Source: Rhynochetos jubatus
Taxonomy: Eukaryota; Chordata; Aves; Eurypygiformes; Rhynochetidae
DNA: 64,000 nucleotides
Reading direction: 5' to 3'
Assembly (NCBI GenBank): GCA_027574665.1
Contig: CM050653.1
Span: forward strand, 15,522,664-15,586,663
Of this stretch, positions 38,800 to 50,473 are shown in pieces (positions within the stretch are counted from its first letter, which is position 1; the number at the start of each line of letters is the position of its first letter). The notes beneath the pieces were generated by a model. The model ran no database searches. It saw only the letters and a list, made by a program, of their open reading frames with translations, and was not told where the DNA came from. Made by a program: the position numbers and the translations under genes.

Positions 38800-40640
38800 A
38801 GACTGACGGTGCATAAACATACCCTGTGAAATCAAAAAGGGCGAGCGTGCAAGCTAGAGCATTCGACCCTTGACATCTGCTCTGTATTGTCCTTTGTAGT
38901 GATTTGGACTATTCCTCTTACATCTCTTCGAGATGAAGCTTGAGTTCATCCTGGGGTTAGCTTCCACCAAGGAGCAGTATGGATGAAGCCATACCATGTT
39001 TAGCTATCTCCATCTGTCACCATCCTCCAACATTAACCCAGAAGACCTCATACTCTCACATGCCACCCAAAATATTCACACAACACTCCAGGCCATGTGT
39101 ATACTCTCCACATCACACTTATTAAAATCCCACTCTTGAGGCTGTGAGGCAGTTTCCTCATTAGCAGCCTGGCCTACAGACCTAGTCCTGATGACAAGTG
39201 TTGTTAACACCATGTCAACAAATGTCTGAGGAGCACTGTGGAGCCACCCTGTGCCTCACAGAGAGAGCAACCCTCCTTTCAACGTGCAAAAAGAAAGTCC
39301 ACGAGGGGAGAGCCAGGCAGATGCCCCTAAAGAAACATCAGGTTATTGCACCATCCACAGGCCATACTGGTAGTACCACATACATTCAATAAACAGCAAA
39401 GCTATCCTGTGAGAATCCCAGAGGCAATGTCTAAGAGATATTCCTTGTCTTCACTTTGCCCGGTTTCCTGATACCTACCCACACTCCAGTGTTTAACTCA
39501 TTCATACTTCACCCAGGTGAGCTTAGAAGGACCTAGCTATGCCTTACACAAGGCATAGGGAATATCTGTGGGTGATCCTGCTTATAGGATGGGCAAGATG
39601 GGCACCACACTGGACAGGTTCAAGATCTGGAAGAGAAAGACAGGAAACGTGGCATGAGAAGGGTCGTGTCCCACTGCCTTCAATGTTTTCCCAGAACTCA
39701 CCATCACACAGCAGGGCTTTTACTGTGTGGTGAAAACATACACATGCCCCCTCTTACTGCAAATGGGAGATCCACTCCTGTATGCGCTGGGGGAGCAGGC
39801 TGGCCCAGCAATATGGGGTGGTGACCCTCTGTTCCTCTCAAACTACCTTCCTCCCTCCATTTGAAACTGTAACAGTCACTGGACCCACTCCCCATTGCCA
39901 AAGAGTCGCTCACGTTGCTGAATGCTGATGCACTTCCCAGATGTTCTGCTAGCCAAAGCCATTGGAAGCGCTGTGTAGCTTGTCCTGGAGACACAGATAA
40001 ATCTGGGCTATCACCTAGTAGCTGAATAACAGAAATCTGAATGGGAGAGGGATGATAAATCCTTTGCATGTCCTAATGCTCAAGACCCTCCCAGAAACCC
40101 TGCCTGGAGCATCTGCAGAGTCTGATCCCTAGGCATCAGCTCAGGGACTGCTCTCCACACTGGGGAGCTGAACGACAGGTTGTAGTACATAGGGGCATCC
40201 ATCACTTTGATTGCTTCCTCTCCACACCAAAAAAATGGTTCCCAAAAAAGTAGCCCTTCAGTTTGGTTAACTCTTACTTGGATAGTTTTCCACTTGCTAG
40301 ACTGCACTAGGTTTTGCAAAGATGTTATAAATGTGTAGCTACTAAAATTACATCTATGCCAGTTGATGAAGCAGGTCAGGGACTGTGCTCTGGCCTGATG
40401 GCAACTAACCCAGTCTCATTTACGCATGACAGCTTTGTCCAGACTTATCATAATCTGGACTTCCTATGGGGAATGATCCCTGGCCCACACTAACTCCCAA
40501 ACCTCACCCAGGAATTGCCTGAATGAACTAGATCACACTGACCAAAACTATACTGAAAACATGCTGGCAATTATCAGTAGTGGTCAGGTCCACACCACAC
40601 CCTAATTACTTTATCCGTTTAGCTATGGCCTATTTAATTC
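38800..40640. repeat. Unidentified GC-richer block, possible old transposon
   Basis: This 1.8 kb stretch is GC-richer than both flanks and carries extended open frames on the minus strand (39704-40069, 40080-40319), none with a recognisable domain. The abrupt compositional change suggests an insertion; no terminal repeats or target duplication were found. Confidence 0.25.
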
Positions 40641-41729
40641 ACTAAAATCTGAAGCTATTTCAAGTTGACATAAGTAGGGATTGGAATGACCCTTAAGTTA
40701 CAGAGCAACACTCTTTTCTTGTTCTATTCTTTAGAAAAATAAACTTTTCTTTGGACTCGAAAGTAAGTTGACAACAGTACAGAATTATCATAGTCTGTTT
40801 TAATATATATTGAGTTGGATTTCATGAAGACAAAATTTTCCATAGGGCATAGGCAAACAGCAGAGTCTTCCAGAAAAACTTACTTGCTTCAATGAGTATT
40901 TCTTAGGTAAATCTTCTGATTAGATGCCAAGGAATTGTTTCTTTTCAATGTTTGTAATACCTTACTCTTCAGTGAAATCTGATTATGGCTAGCAGCATTC
41001 TCATTCTGGGGCAGTAGGTCAATAGGTTAATATCTCGGCTAAAGGACCTGAATGTGCTTCACTTGGCAACGCCACACTGTGCTGCCAGAATGCAGAAGCA
41101 GACTATAATAGTGAACTTAACTTCCCCAGTAACGCTCCTCTTTGCCAAGGGAAGCATTACACACAAATATCCCCAGCCTCCTTTAAATACCTGCTGCCGT
41201 CCTTCTGCTGGGTTTTAGCATCTACATGCAGTCTTGCCACAGTGACTACAGATGCTAAACTTTTAAGCTACAGTTTCATTTTTGAAAGCAGTCAGTGTAT
41301 AAAACATTTACATTTCATCTGCAAAACTGTGGGCCTTTGGAAGGATGGGCACCAGCCCATCTCTGGTCTTTAGCCATAAAAAAGCAAAAATCGTTTGTCA
41401 ACACTGTCTCATCAGGAACTTTGGGGTTTTTTGCCAAGTACCAAATTTACATAATTAAAAACCATTCATATACTTTGCTTTTAAATTTTAATTCACCTTA
41501 AATTCTCCAAAATAATCTATACTTTACTTGAATGAAGACTTGGAGAGATTCTGAATATAATGATGAATGTAAAATGTATTACATTTATACTGGTTGTACC
41601 AGGATCGTATGTCTATGCCACAAAATTATCTTGCAAGACAAAAATCAAGGCAGTAAATACAAAACAGGCATTTTCAATAGATCCAGTAAGATCCTATTGT
41701 TCTCAAACATGATATTTTAATTATATTCA

Positions 41730-42200
41730 GGGAGTGATACCGCGCATGTCAAAAAATCAATTCAATTAATTTTCTAACGTTTCATTCAGATACTGTATCA
41801 CAAAGGTCTGGCAGCCCTTTTCTAATTATGGGTAATTGGGTGAAAGAACATTTGAATTTATATTAACATCTGAACTTTCTGCATGAAGGATACAGAGCTC
41901 TCCAGCAAGATGCTCAGGGTTTTACTAAGGAGCTGAAAAAACACGAGCTACTATTCCGTGTTCTATGGCAGCTGAGGTTACTCAGTCTTTTATAAGCTTG
42001 CTCACTATCGTGCAGGATTAATTTGAAGTGGGGTTCTTGGCCATTGGTCACAGCATGGTATTTTCTGCCTAGCTGAAATCATCTTCATTCCAGTCAATAA
42101 AAACCAAGCACCTTTTGGATTCACAACATGCAGTTGCCAAGCCATTAAAGTGGGCTTTGACCTTTTTTCAGCCTATATGTGGTACCTGGTTTTTGTCTGT
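41730..42200. promoter_or_regulatory. Candidate regulatory block about 8 kb upstream of NRP1
   Basis: Non-repetitive sequence with dense ATTA cores (aattcaattaattttc, ctaattatgggtaattggg, ggattaatttgaagtg) and no open frame. It resembles a conserved noncoding element in texture; unaligned. Confidence 0.25.
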
Positions 42201-44552
42201 TTATTACTCATTAAGATCTTTGTGATGGAAGAATTTGCCCCAAAGGAGGAGAAAATAATTGAAGGTTTTATGATATGCTATGGCGTGATGAACAGGCCAT
42301 GAAGGAAATCTCAAAAACAACATAACATATAAATGTCAGGGAGTTTCCATTCAAACACAGATCTCACCGGAATAAATCAATGACTTTTACTAATCGGAGT
42401 CTGAAATAATCCTAAAGAACAAAGGTGTGTGCAAGATTATAACTGCAGGGATGAAAAAGAAGACGATGTCATGTTTATAAATTCTGCGGTGGTGACAAAG
42501 AAGCTTCAACACAGTAAAACCAACAGAACAGTTGAGAACAAAAAAGCAACGTCTCCAGATAGATTTAGAAAAACATTGCATTCAATTTTTTTTTCCACAG
42601 CAAACAAGATGTTCTCTGGCAAATGCTATGAATCCTTTGTCAAGGCTGTCCAGATGGCCTTTGCGAATAAAATACTGCACACAGCAATGACATACTTGTT
42701 GGACAGATAACTTACAGATTTGGAAACAGCCTGTTGGAGAGCTTCTTCATTAAACTAATAATGTTTCTGGTTATTTGGTTACAAGAAGCCAAGGGCCTGG
42801 TGACAATTTCACAAAAAGGAAAGTTTTAGCTGCTATGACAACCTGGACAACTGTGTTTCTCCTCATGACAACCTGTCTGAATTATATAAAATCATGAACC
42901 CACAGTGAAAACTAGATTCCAGAAAGGTCACTAAGAAATGTAAAACCATACCTGGGAGATTGTAAGAAATCTAACAATGATTCTGTTACCCTTTTCATGA
43001 AATAAGACTGAGAAGATTGTGAGATGTGTCGAATACTGCTTTAGTTATTGCTTAGAAGCTCCTACAGAAAACATTTTATTTTCCACAAAGTTCATCATCC
43101 ACAAAGGGAGAAAAAAGACAAACACAACAAATTTCCAAGAAAGGTGAGGCCTTTTAAAAAATAATTTCCTATTCAGTCAGTCCTTGTTCAGTTTCTCTTT
43201 AATTTTCTATTTCTTTTTCTAGTTATATACTAGGGAGTCTGCCAGTCCAATTTTCTATCACCCCCATTGGGTTTCTCTAACATCCTTCTACTGCACCATA
43301 AAAATTCAGTTTTAAAGAAATTGCCCACCCATATTCCATAGCTAAAATGTCTTTCTGGTTTAACTGCATCTTCTTGATAGAATAACAAAACAAAATATAA
43401 CTCTGTGGGTTTCTTTTCAAAGTACTTTTACAAGACCTAACATTTCATAGCAATTTTTCTATAGACACAGAGATAAGAAGAAAATACTGAAAGAAACCAA
43501 CATTCTGAAAATGAACCTATTAGGTCAGACCAATCATTTGTCTTTCTTACTTTCCACTTTCAAGCCCTCGTATGAAACAAAATTTACCCATGTAGAGCCT
43601 AAGAGCTCCTTCCAGATATCAGCCCCATATTCTTAAGGCACAAGACCAATAACAGCAGACATCTAGACTAATTATATTTAGTTTATTTGAATAATACTCC
43701 TATGTATATTTAATCACCTGAATAGAGATCTGTGTCTTAGGGGTTGCTTCCATCTCCTCCAGTGAAGCTAACTGACTGGAGGTAATCCACTGCCTAAGAG
43801 TTAATCCCTTTGAATGCGATTCCCTGAATTTCTAGTTAATCCACTATAGTCTACAAATGGGTTCTCCACTTCATGTATGACATCAAAGTATGCCAATGTA
43901 AATGTTCTCTAGTTAATAAATAACCCAAACAAGCATTTAGCTGAAAACCCATTTAACATCAGCTGTAATAAGTGACAAAGAAAATTATGATAGAGAACAT
44001 CCCTTGAAGAAGATGAGAGATGACTGAGAAAGGGAATCTGATCTGTAATGAATGCAGTACGACTGCTTGTTTACAGTGATTGCTGCACTGTAGCTAAAGG
44101 GGGTGCATGACAACCATGCAGTGTCGCTGTGACAGTTTCCATTTCCCTAATAACATCGCACCCTTCCAAGCATTATTCTATCAGAGGTAACACGTAGAAA
44201 GTAGTGCATATAATTTTCAGTAATATGATATAATCACATGGGCCTTTACAGATGAATAGATTACATGAGCAGGACACTAGTCTTCCAGCCAAAAATAGAG
44301 CTAGACAAGAAATACAAAGATACATCTAGCACTGTTTTCACCTGCTTCTTAATGATTACAGACCTTGTGTCTGGCAAAGCCTTAGTTTGAAAGGAACTGT
44401 TATTTTGGCTTTTTGTAGCAGTTATCTTAGTGTAAACACAGACACTGATATACCCATTGTGCAACCAAATGGAAACAACTGAAGTTGATGAAAACAAGTT
44501 TATAATCTAAGGGTCCATTATCATCATACACAGCCTGCTTTTCTCCTTTGAA

Positions 44553-44600
44553 GTCAGTGGGGATTTTGTCATTGCTATCAATGGAAATATAATCAGATTC
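44553..44600. repeat. Old interspersed repeat fragment, copy B
   Basis: It aligns without gaps to 6696-6743, beginning gtcagtggggattttgtcat, with mostly transition differences. Its left flank tttgaagtcagtgggg also fits the recalled sauropsid repeat phrase. Confidence 0.45.
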
Positions 44601-45769
44601 TTAGTCCATATGGGTGGATTTGCTATGTATTATTTCCTTCATCACAGAAACAGCTACTTCAGAGTTGATCAGGCATTATTATTAAGGACACTACCATAAA
44701 TCATATGCTGTATATGTCCCCCATTTCCTGTTTCAGATAAAAAGCAGATTACACTGAGAATATACAAATACTACTGAAGAAAAGGAGTAGGGCAATCTGG
44801 AAGAAAATGGTGACCATGTTTAGATTTTGGCAGCTGTAGCAATGCAAGCAAAAGAGGAATTAGGCCTAGAAGAGACCTGATGAGCTTGTTGTCAAATTGG
44901 AAATGGGAGTAGAATGATATGTGTGATGATTTGCCTTTGACACAGATGAAAACATTCGACTTTTGATAATCAGATAATCAGCTAATAAAGCCTTGGGCTG
45001 TGCTAATTTGTTGGAGTGGAATGTGTTTAGACAGGATGATGAACATGTTTTGATAAGGCATTTGTGAGATGGCACAGTTGTGATTCCAAGGAGTTTGGTA
45101 AGATATTTGTAAAGTAGCTCTAACCCTAACAATGTAGTCCCTATGGAGATGATGTAAATGCAAATGAATCTGATCTCTAACCAATGCAGTATAGGATCTG
45201 AGTGTATTTTGCAATACATGGCCATATGTAAATTTAAATAATGCATAAATCAGACGGCATGGTTTATAAAAATATATGCATTTGCAGTGGTTCTTTGGAG
45301 AAGGATAAGATGCACAATGAAAGAACAAGGATCATTTAGATGCATATGGCCTTGTGTGGAAAAGAGGTGTAATGTGAGAGGACAGGGTAAAAAAGCATTG
45401 GGTGTGAGCGACTAAGTAGGAGGACAAAAGATGTAGGAGATAAAAGGGTTGAGAGAGGAGAGATATAGACAAGGGAAAATGTGTGTCTGATCTTAAAGAT
45501 AAGGGTAAATAGCTTCAGTTTGGTACAGTAAGCAACAGGAAGACAAGCAGTGAATCATATGGCCAAAGCAAGAGGGGAGGACATGGCACAGAAGCCTAAT
45601 TTTGGAGAGATTATTGTGGAAGATAATTGAAAGAAAAGGAAAACTTTAGAGAGAAGGTTATAAATGAGCACTAGACTGTATATATAATGATATTAGTAGG
45701 TACTAACAATAAAGCAAATATATTTTTATTCTCCACTAAAGATTGGTAGGAATTCTCCATTTTCAGGCA

Positions 45770-46050
45770 TGTAGTATTAGGGATGGGTTTAATTTATTGT
45801 GTTTCTTTTTCAAAATAATACCAAATAAAGGTGTCTTCAGCCATGGATTAATCATTTGCCAAACTTAGTGTTTAATTAAATGCATTACTGTGCTATATGA
45901 GTGCATAAAGGAGTAAACATCAAAGTTGCTCATTCTGCTATTGTTAAAATGGGAAAAGTGTTTTTTGCTTTGGAATTTTAAGTTTTATATTACATGATTT
46001 AGCCCAAGGCAAATATTTTTATGGCTGAATTATAAAGTTCTTGAGAAACA
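45770..46050. promoter_or_regulatory. Candidate regulatory block about 4 kb upstream of NRP1
   Basis: Non-repetitive AT-rich DNA with tggattaatcatttgcc, gtttaattaaatgcatta and similar homeodomain/POU-like cores. It is supported by motif texture only. Confidence 0.22.
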
Positions 46051-47639
46051 GGTTTATAACTGAACTGCAGACAATCTTCAAAAAAGCATTATAAGCACCA
46101 AGTCAAATTATGAAGCAAAGATGGGCCTGAACCCAAACCCCAAAGCTAGCCACTCCATTAACTTTTACATACACTGGATTCAGATTCAGTCTTTGTAACA
46201 TTAACTCATCCTTGCCAAAAAATCCTATTACTGATATGAAAAAGGAAGGCTGAACAAATGTGTAAGCAGTTGCAGAATCAGGACCTAAAATACTGTGACT
46301 AAAATGTGAGAAGTGGATTATAAAAAGAGAATTCTGAATGTTTCATTTGATGCTGGCTTATATTCAAGATGATTAAAGATTAAACATTTTTAGATAAATA
46401 TATGTAAACCAAGGATAGAACGTCTTTACTCATCACTTCAGGACAAATCATAGATGGAAGAAACCTGCACCTGTATGTGAGAACTACAGAGAAAAAGGCA
46501 GGTAGGAAAACTAGACTAATACTATTGACATTATAATAGGAAAATCCATTAATGTACCAGACTCTGCTATATTTCCTCAGCCTTGAGAATTCCACAGGAA
46601 ATAAAAAATTCCCAGTGTGAATCCAAAATGCCCACGGAGTGCTGAGGAAGGGCAGAAGCCCTCTTCCGTGGGTCATGCTCGCCACAACAGAGGCCATTCC
46701 CGTTCAGCTGTCCTTTCAGCCTGGTGTGCATCTCTTTCTGTGCAAGAGGAGGAAGCACCAATACTTGAGACATGAGTATGTTGAAATAAACCATGGTATA
46801 TGGGTTAGTGGTTACCAGGTAGGCTGAGGTGATAAAAGCCACCTTCATCATTAGTCTTACAACTTATCACATTGTGCCATCTTCACTAATGTACATGCTC
46901 TGTCTGCACTGAAGTGTTTAATCTTTATTTCAGAAAATGGAATTTTTTTAAAACACACTGTGCCTGCATCTGTGGAAAGTGACTGGTTAATCTGATAGGA
47001 AAACAAATAGAAAAAGCAACCACAATTGCTTGCTTGGTTGGTTTGCTGGTTTGTTTGGAGCATCTATACAGCATACAACTGGGAATAATTCATCTCTGCA
47101 GATTCATAGAAATTACCTGATGGACAATGCTAATCCCAAAGCAAGGGAGCCATCATTGTCATGCACTAACTGTAATTTTTGACACACATGCATCTGCTTA
47201 CTACTTTACTCTTACAGAATTGATCTTGGCTTCTGAGACCGAGTTTTTAAAGCAAACATGTATGTATACACTTCTGCAACCTCCCAGTAAGCTACCATCA
47301 GCAGGTAATTTCTGTTTTCTAAAATAGATGTACTTTATTTTAAAACCTATATTGTCTCTCAGTCAGTCACAGACTATGATGTGCTTCAGGACAGAACCAA
47401 TTTATCTCAAGGACTGTCCAGCAGCATGAGAGTTTTAATAATCAGAAAGCACTGTAACTCTCCCCTTCCCCCTTGTTCTGGGAACTTCTCTAAAAGAAAG
47501 AAATAAAGGGGGCTTAATGTGCTTACCCATAAAATATACATCCCAATCAATCAAGGAAATGTATGTATTGCATATGATGATCCAGAGGCTGCCTGAAGAC
47601 GGGGAAATGAGACTAAACCAAATAACTCAGTCTGACTAG

Positions 47640-47689
47640 TTCCAGCCTGCCTGATTTCCAGCCTGCCTGCAGACACGGGCACAGGCAGG
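47640..47689. repeat. Short direct and inverted repeats of ttccagcctgcctg
   Basis: The 14-mer ttccagcctgcctg occurs at 47640-47653 and 47656-47669. The second copy's cctgcctg (47662-47669) is complementary to caggcagg (47682-47689). A gggcagg-like purine repeat follows to about 47718. Confidence 0.8.
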
Positions 47690-48078
47690 AGCAGGCGCAA
47701 GGGCAGGGGCAGAGGCAGAAGTTAAGGAAGGAAAGTATGAAGTGTATAGGGGTATAACAGGATCAAATGGTACTTTAGTGCATGACATTACAGAACTGCA
47801 ATCACAGAAGAGGAGGGGAATGTCTGGCAAAAACTCAGAAAGTAGTGATGAGAGCGTGTGCAGTATGAAACCGGCAGACAGATTTCCTACAGACTTAATC
47901 TCCAGACTTCAGCTGACCTTAAAGTCGGGGCTTCAAAAGGGCAGCGAGGGAGAGTGAGAGTGGAAGGCTTAAACTCGGGACAAAGACAAAGGGATGGAGG
48001 AGGCTGAATCTGTGTATGATTTCTGAACACAGATGTAACGCATTTGTAGTTAATCTGTGTGGCTGTAGACTTACAGCT

Positions 48079-48102
48079 ATGTTTGAAAACTATTTCAAAC
48101 AT
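48079..48102. repeat. Perfect 10-bp hairpin with 4-base loop
   Basis: The arms atgtttgaaa and tttcaaacat are exact complements around acta, about 2.3 kb upstream of the NRP1 start codon. Confidence 0.85.
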
Positions 48103-49289
48103 GGTTACATCTTCAGAGTGGACAGAGATTTACTGTTGCACCTCCACTTGGAGGATGACCCTGCCCCCAGCCAAGCCCAACTCTTTTCCCCCTGCATCCT
48201 TCAGAAAGATTCCCTGTGGAGTAGGTCCTCTAACAGGCCTTTTTACTGATGAAGCGTGAACAGACTTCACCTCGGCTGTGCACCAGTAACAAATTGTTTT
48301 CAAACTCTGCTCCGGGAGATGAGAGTAGCTGACATCCACCGTTGGCCGCAGGTCATTTTCCTAGCACAGACACATCTTTGGGGACCATTTAACACTGTGT
48401 TTCAGCTTTCAGCTCTTCTTCTAACCCCTACCCCAGCGACTGGATTGCCTCCACACAGAGGGAGCTCAAAGCGCTCCACATAAAAGATGCAGTCAGGTTC
48501 AGCTAGGTAATCGCTCCCTGGGTGCAGGGACAGCCTGTAAGGCAGATCAATGGGGCAAGGAAGGGACAGGCCCCATAGCTGACCGGACCCATAGCTGACG
48601 AGCACCAGATTATGCAGCCAAAGCAGCAGGGTTCAGAGCCCACTGCATCCCTCCTTCCTGCCTGTCCCCTGTTGCCAGTGACAGGGAACGGTTGCTCAGA
48701 AGGAGATACACAATCCCCGTGGGGATTTCATGCCACAGAGCTTCCACGGGGAGCAGAGCCGGCCCTGGGGATGCCAGCAGATTCGTATCCCCTCAAGAGG
48801 CTTCATAAGAGACAGAGACTGTGGGGGGGACAAAGCAGCAAGAGAAGCTGAGAGAAGCGGGAAGGACAACCAGGGTGGGGGAGAAGGGGCATGGGAAGAG
48901 GGTCGGGAGGGACAGGGTGCAGAAAGCCACCCCCCCTCCCAGAGGTGCAAAGAAGACAAGGGCGATGGGTCCGGGTGAGCCTGACACCTGGGGGTCCCTG
49001 CACGGGGGGTCCCCACAGCTCAGCCCACACCAGCGTGGCCAGCAGCCCCTAGGATACAGGGGATGGTGTGTCCCACGGGGGGACCGCAGGGACATGCGTG
49101 GGACCGGGTGCTTGTCTGCACACTCGCACGAAACAAGAAGAGTGGGTTTGGGGAGTAGGGGTGGCGGCAGAGGGGGAGGCCCGGGAGGGCACGGCGGAGG
49201 GAGTGAGCCGGGAGGTGAGCAGAAGTGCGTGTGTGTGCGTGTCTGCGTGCGGGGCTGGGGCCACGGAGGCGGCGGGGCCGGGCCGAGCA

Positions 49290-49321
49290 GGGCACGGCAC
49301 GGCACGGCAGGGCAGGGCAGG
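49290..49321. repeat. GGCAC/GGCAG pentamer tandem repeat in the promoter island
   Basis: Six tandem pentamers (ggcac three times, then ggcag three times) lie within the CpG island. The repeat is likely length-variable. Confidence 0.85.
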
Positions 49322-49743
49322 GTTGCGCGGGGCCACGCAGGAGCCCGCGGGGGCGGCGGCGCGCAGGTGGGTGCCTCCGCCTGGATGGGCTCTACCTGCC
49401 GGGGAGGGGGCATCGCCACTTGTCCCCCCTTCTCCCCCTCCGTGTCCCCCCGAGCCAGCCCGCGCCCCGGCTGGGTGTCAGGGCTGGGGCTTGCCGTGTT
49501 TGTTTGTTGGTTCTTCCGCGCTGCCGATGTCTTGGGGGGCTGAGGAGGAGGAGAAGGAGGAGGGCGGGGAGGGGGAGGGGACTGGGGCTTGGGAGACGGC
49601 GGCTCCTCGGCCTCTCTTATTGCCGCTGAGTTGCGCTCCTCTTCCTCAGGCTGCGAGCAGGAGCCGCCCGGGCGCTTCCCCTTCCCCGGCCGGCCGGGAG
49701 TCCCTGCGGCGGCAGCGCGCTCGCTCGCCTCCCGCTGGGGCAG

Positions 49744-49983
49744 GTGAGTGCGGGGCGCCGGGCACCGCCGGGCATCCCCGGCAGCAGCGCGCCGGCCGGG
49801 CACCGCCGGGCACCCACAGCCACCGTCGGGCACCGCCGCCCCGGGGTTGCCGGCCTCTCGGGAACCGCGGCCGTGCCGCAGCGGGAGAGCGGGACAGGCG
49901 GGGAGGGACGCAGTTTGCCAAACTCCAGCGCCCGACTGGTCCCCGCTCACGGCCGCTTTCCCTTCCTTATCTCCTCTCCGCAG
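49744..49983 (+). other. NRP1: Candidate 5'UTR intron of NRP1
   Basis: A consensus donor (CAG then GTGAGT, GT at 49744-49745) is followed 240 bases later by a pyrimidine-rich tract ending in ctcctctccgcag (AG at 49982-49983). If used, a noncoding exon ending at 49743 would splice to an exon carrying the start codon. A second, even stronger acceptor with a long T-rich tract ends at 50145, so the intron could instead be 49744-50145. Both options are inferred from splice-site quality only; an unspliced 5'UTR is also possible. Confidence 0.45.
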
Positions 49984-50222
49984 AGCACCCCCGCCCCGTC
50001 TCCCGGAGCCCACCCCAGCAGAGCGCTCCCGAGGTGCCAGCAGCCGCGAGGATTTTTGTCTGTCTTGTTTGTGTGTTTGTTGGTTGTGCTTTTTTTTTTC
50101 TGTTGGTTTTTTCTTTTTGCCCCTCGTTTTCATTTGGCTTTCTAGTCTCGCTGGGAATGGCAGGGGCAGCGGCGCCTGGAGAAGGAACAAGTGTGGGGAA
50201 AGGGAGAGGGAGCCGGAGCTAA

Positions 50223-50333
50223 ATGACAGGATGCGGGCGACTTGAGGCACAGAAAGAAGCCAGCCTCCCTCTGCCCCCGGGACTGCCCTTGCGGACCCTG
50301 CTTTCTGCTCCTGGCTCCGGCTGGAGGATTTAA
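50223..50333 (+). promoter_or_regulatory. Upstream ORF 1 in the NRP1 5'UTR (36 codons)
   Basis: An ATG at 50223 opens a 36-codon frame ending at TAA 50331-50333, 73 bases before the NRP1 start codon. The start context is weak (T at -3, A at +4), so leaky scanning would be expected. The peptide resembles nothing I know. If the leader is transcribed as drawn, this uORF would lower translation of the main frame. Confidence 0.5.
50231..50245 (+). promoter_or_regulatory. Upstream ORF 2 in the NRP1 5'UTR (four codons and a stop)
   Basis: A second ATG, eight bases after the first and in another frame, encodes M-R-A-T and then TGA. Its context is better than that of uORF 1 (A at -3). It lies inside uORF 1 and ends 161 bases before the NRP1 ATG, so reinitiation at the main start is plausible. 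Confidence 0.5.
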
Positions 50334-50362
50334 GACCCAGGAAGAGTCGTGCGTGGAGGGCC

Positions 50363-50388
50363 TTTTTTTTTTTTTTTCCCTCTTTTCC
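50363..50388 (+). other. T-rich pyrimidine tract in the NRP1 leader
   Basis: Fifteen consecutive T residues (50363-50377) are followed by ccctcttttcc, about 20 bases upstream of the start codon. With the tract at 50086-50145 it gives the leader two long pyrimidine runs. The upstream one ends in a good splice acceptor (ttctag at 50140-50145). The downstream one is followed only by a weak cggaag, so it is more likely leader sequence than a splice signal. Confidence 0.5.
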
Positions 50389-50406
50389 GTGCTGTCGGAA
50401 GGGAAA

Positions 50407-50473
50407 ATGGATTGGGGACTTCTCCTGCACTGTGCAGCCCTCACCTTCGCCCTCGCCAGGGCTCTGCGAAGCG
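50407..50473 (+). CDS. NRP1: Neuropilin-1, coding exon 1 (signal peptide), partial gene
   Basis: This exon encodes the first 22 residues plus one base of codon 23 of neuropilin-1, a single-pass cell-surface co-receptor for class 3 semaphorins and VEGF-A in axon guidance and angiogenesis. The peptide starts MDWGLLLHCAALTFALAR and is a typical secretory signal: a short N-region, a Leu/Ala-rich core, and a likely cleavage after Ala19 (A-R-A before L-R-S), by analogy with the human protein. The ATG has A at -3 and G at +4, a strong Kozak context. The exon ends at a consensus donor (GCG then GTAAGT), phase 1. Joining to the next exon gives Ser-Asp-Lys-Cys-Gly-Asp, the known start of the mature protein. 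The call rests on the close match of both exons to remembered avian NRP1. Confidence 0.95.

Larger units (their letters stand above)
40641..48819. other. AT-rich flank immediately upstream of the NRP1 promoter
   Basis: No gene was recognised. Overlapping minus-strand frames at 44866-45328 (126 and 116 codons) are low-complexity and without domains. The purine-rich stretch 44840-45640 has the texture of an old interspersed repeat. Candidate regulatory blocks at 41730-42200 and 45770-46050, a repeat fragment at 44553-44600, and small inverted repeats near 47.6 and 48.1 kb are listed separately. GC rises gradually from about 47.6 kb. Confidence 0.6.

Noticed and set aside
44866..45328. Two overlapping minus-strand frames of 126 and 116 codons
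   Set aside because: Two different frames being open together indicates compositional bias (purine-rich + strand); no recognisable domain or splice sites.
49068..50222. 384-codon open frame on the + strand upstream of NRP1
   Set aside because: Low-complexity Gly/Ala/Arg-rich translation of the CpG island crossing the candidate 5'UTR intron; no homology or domain.
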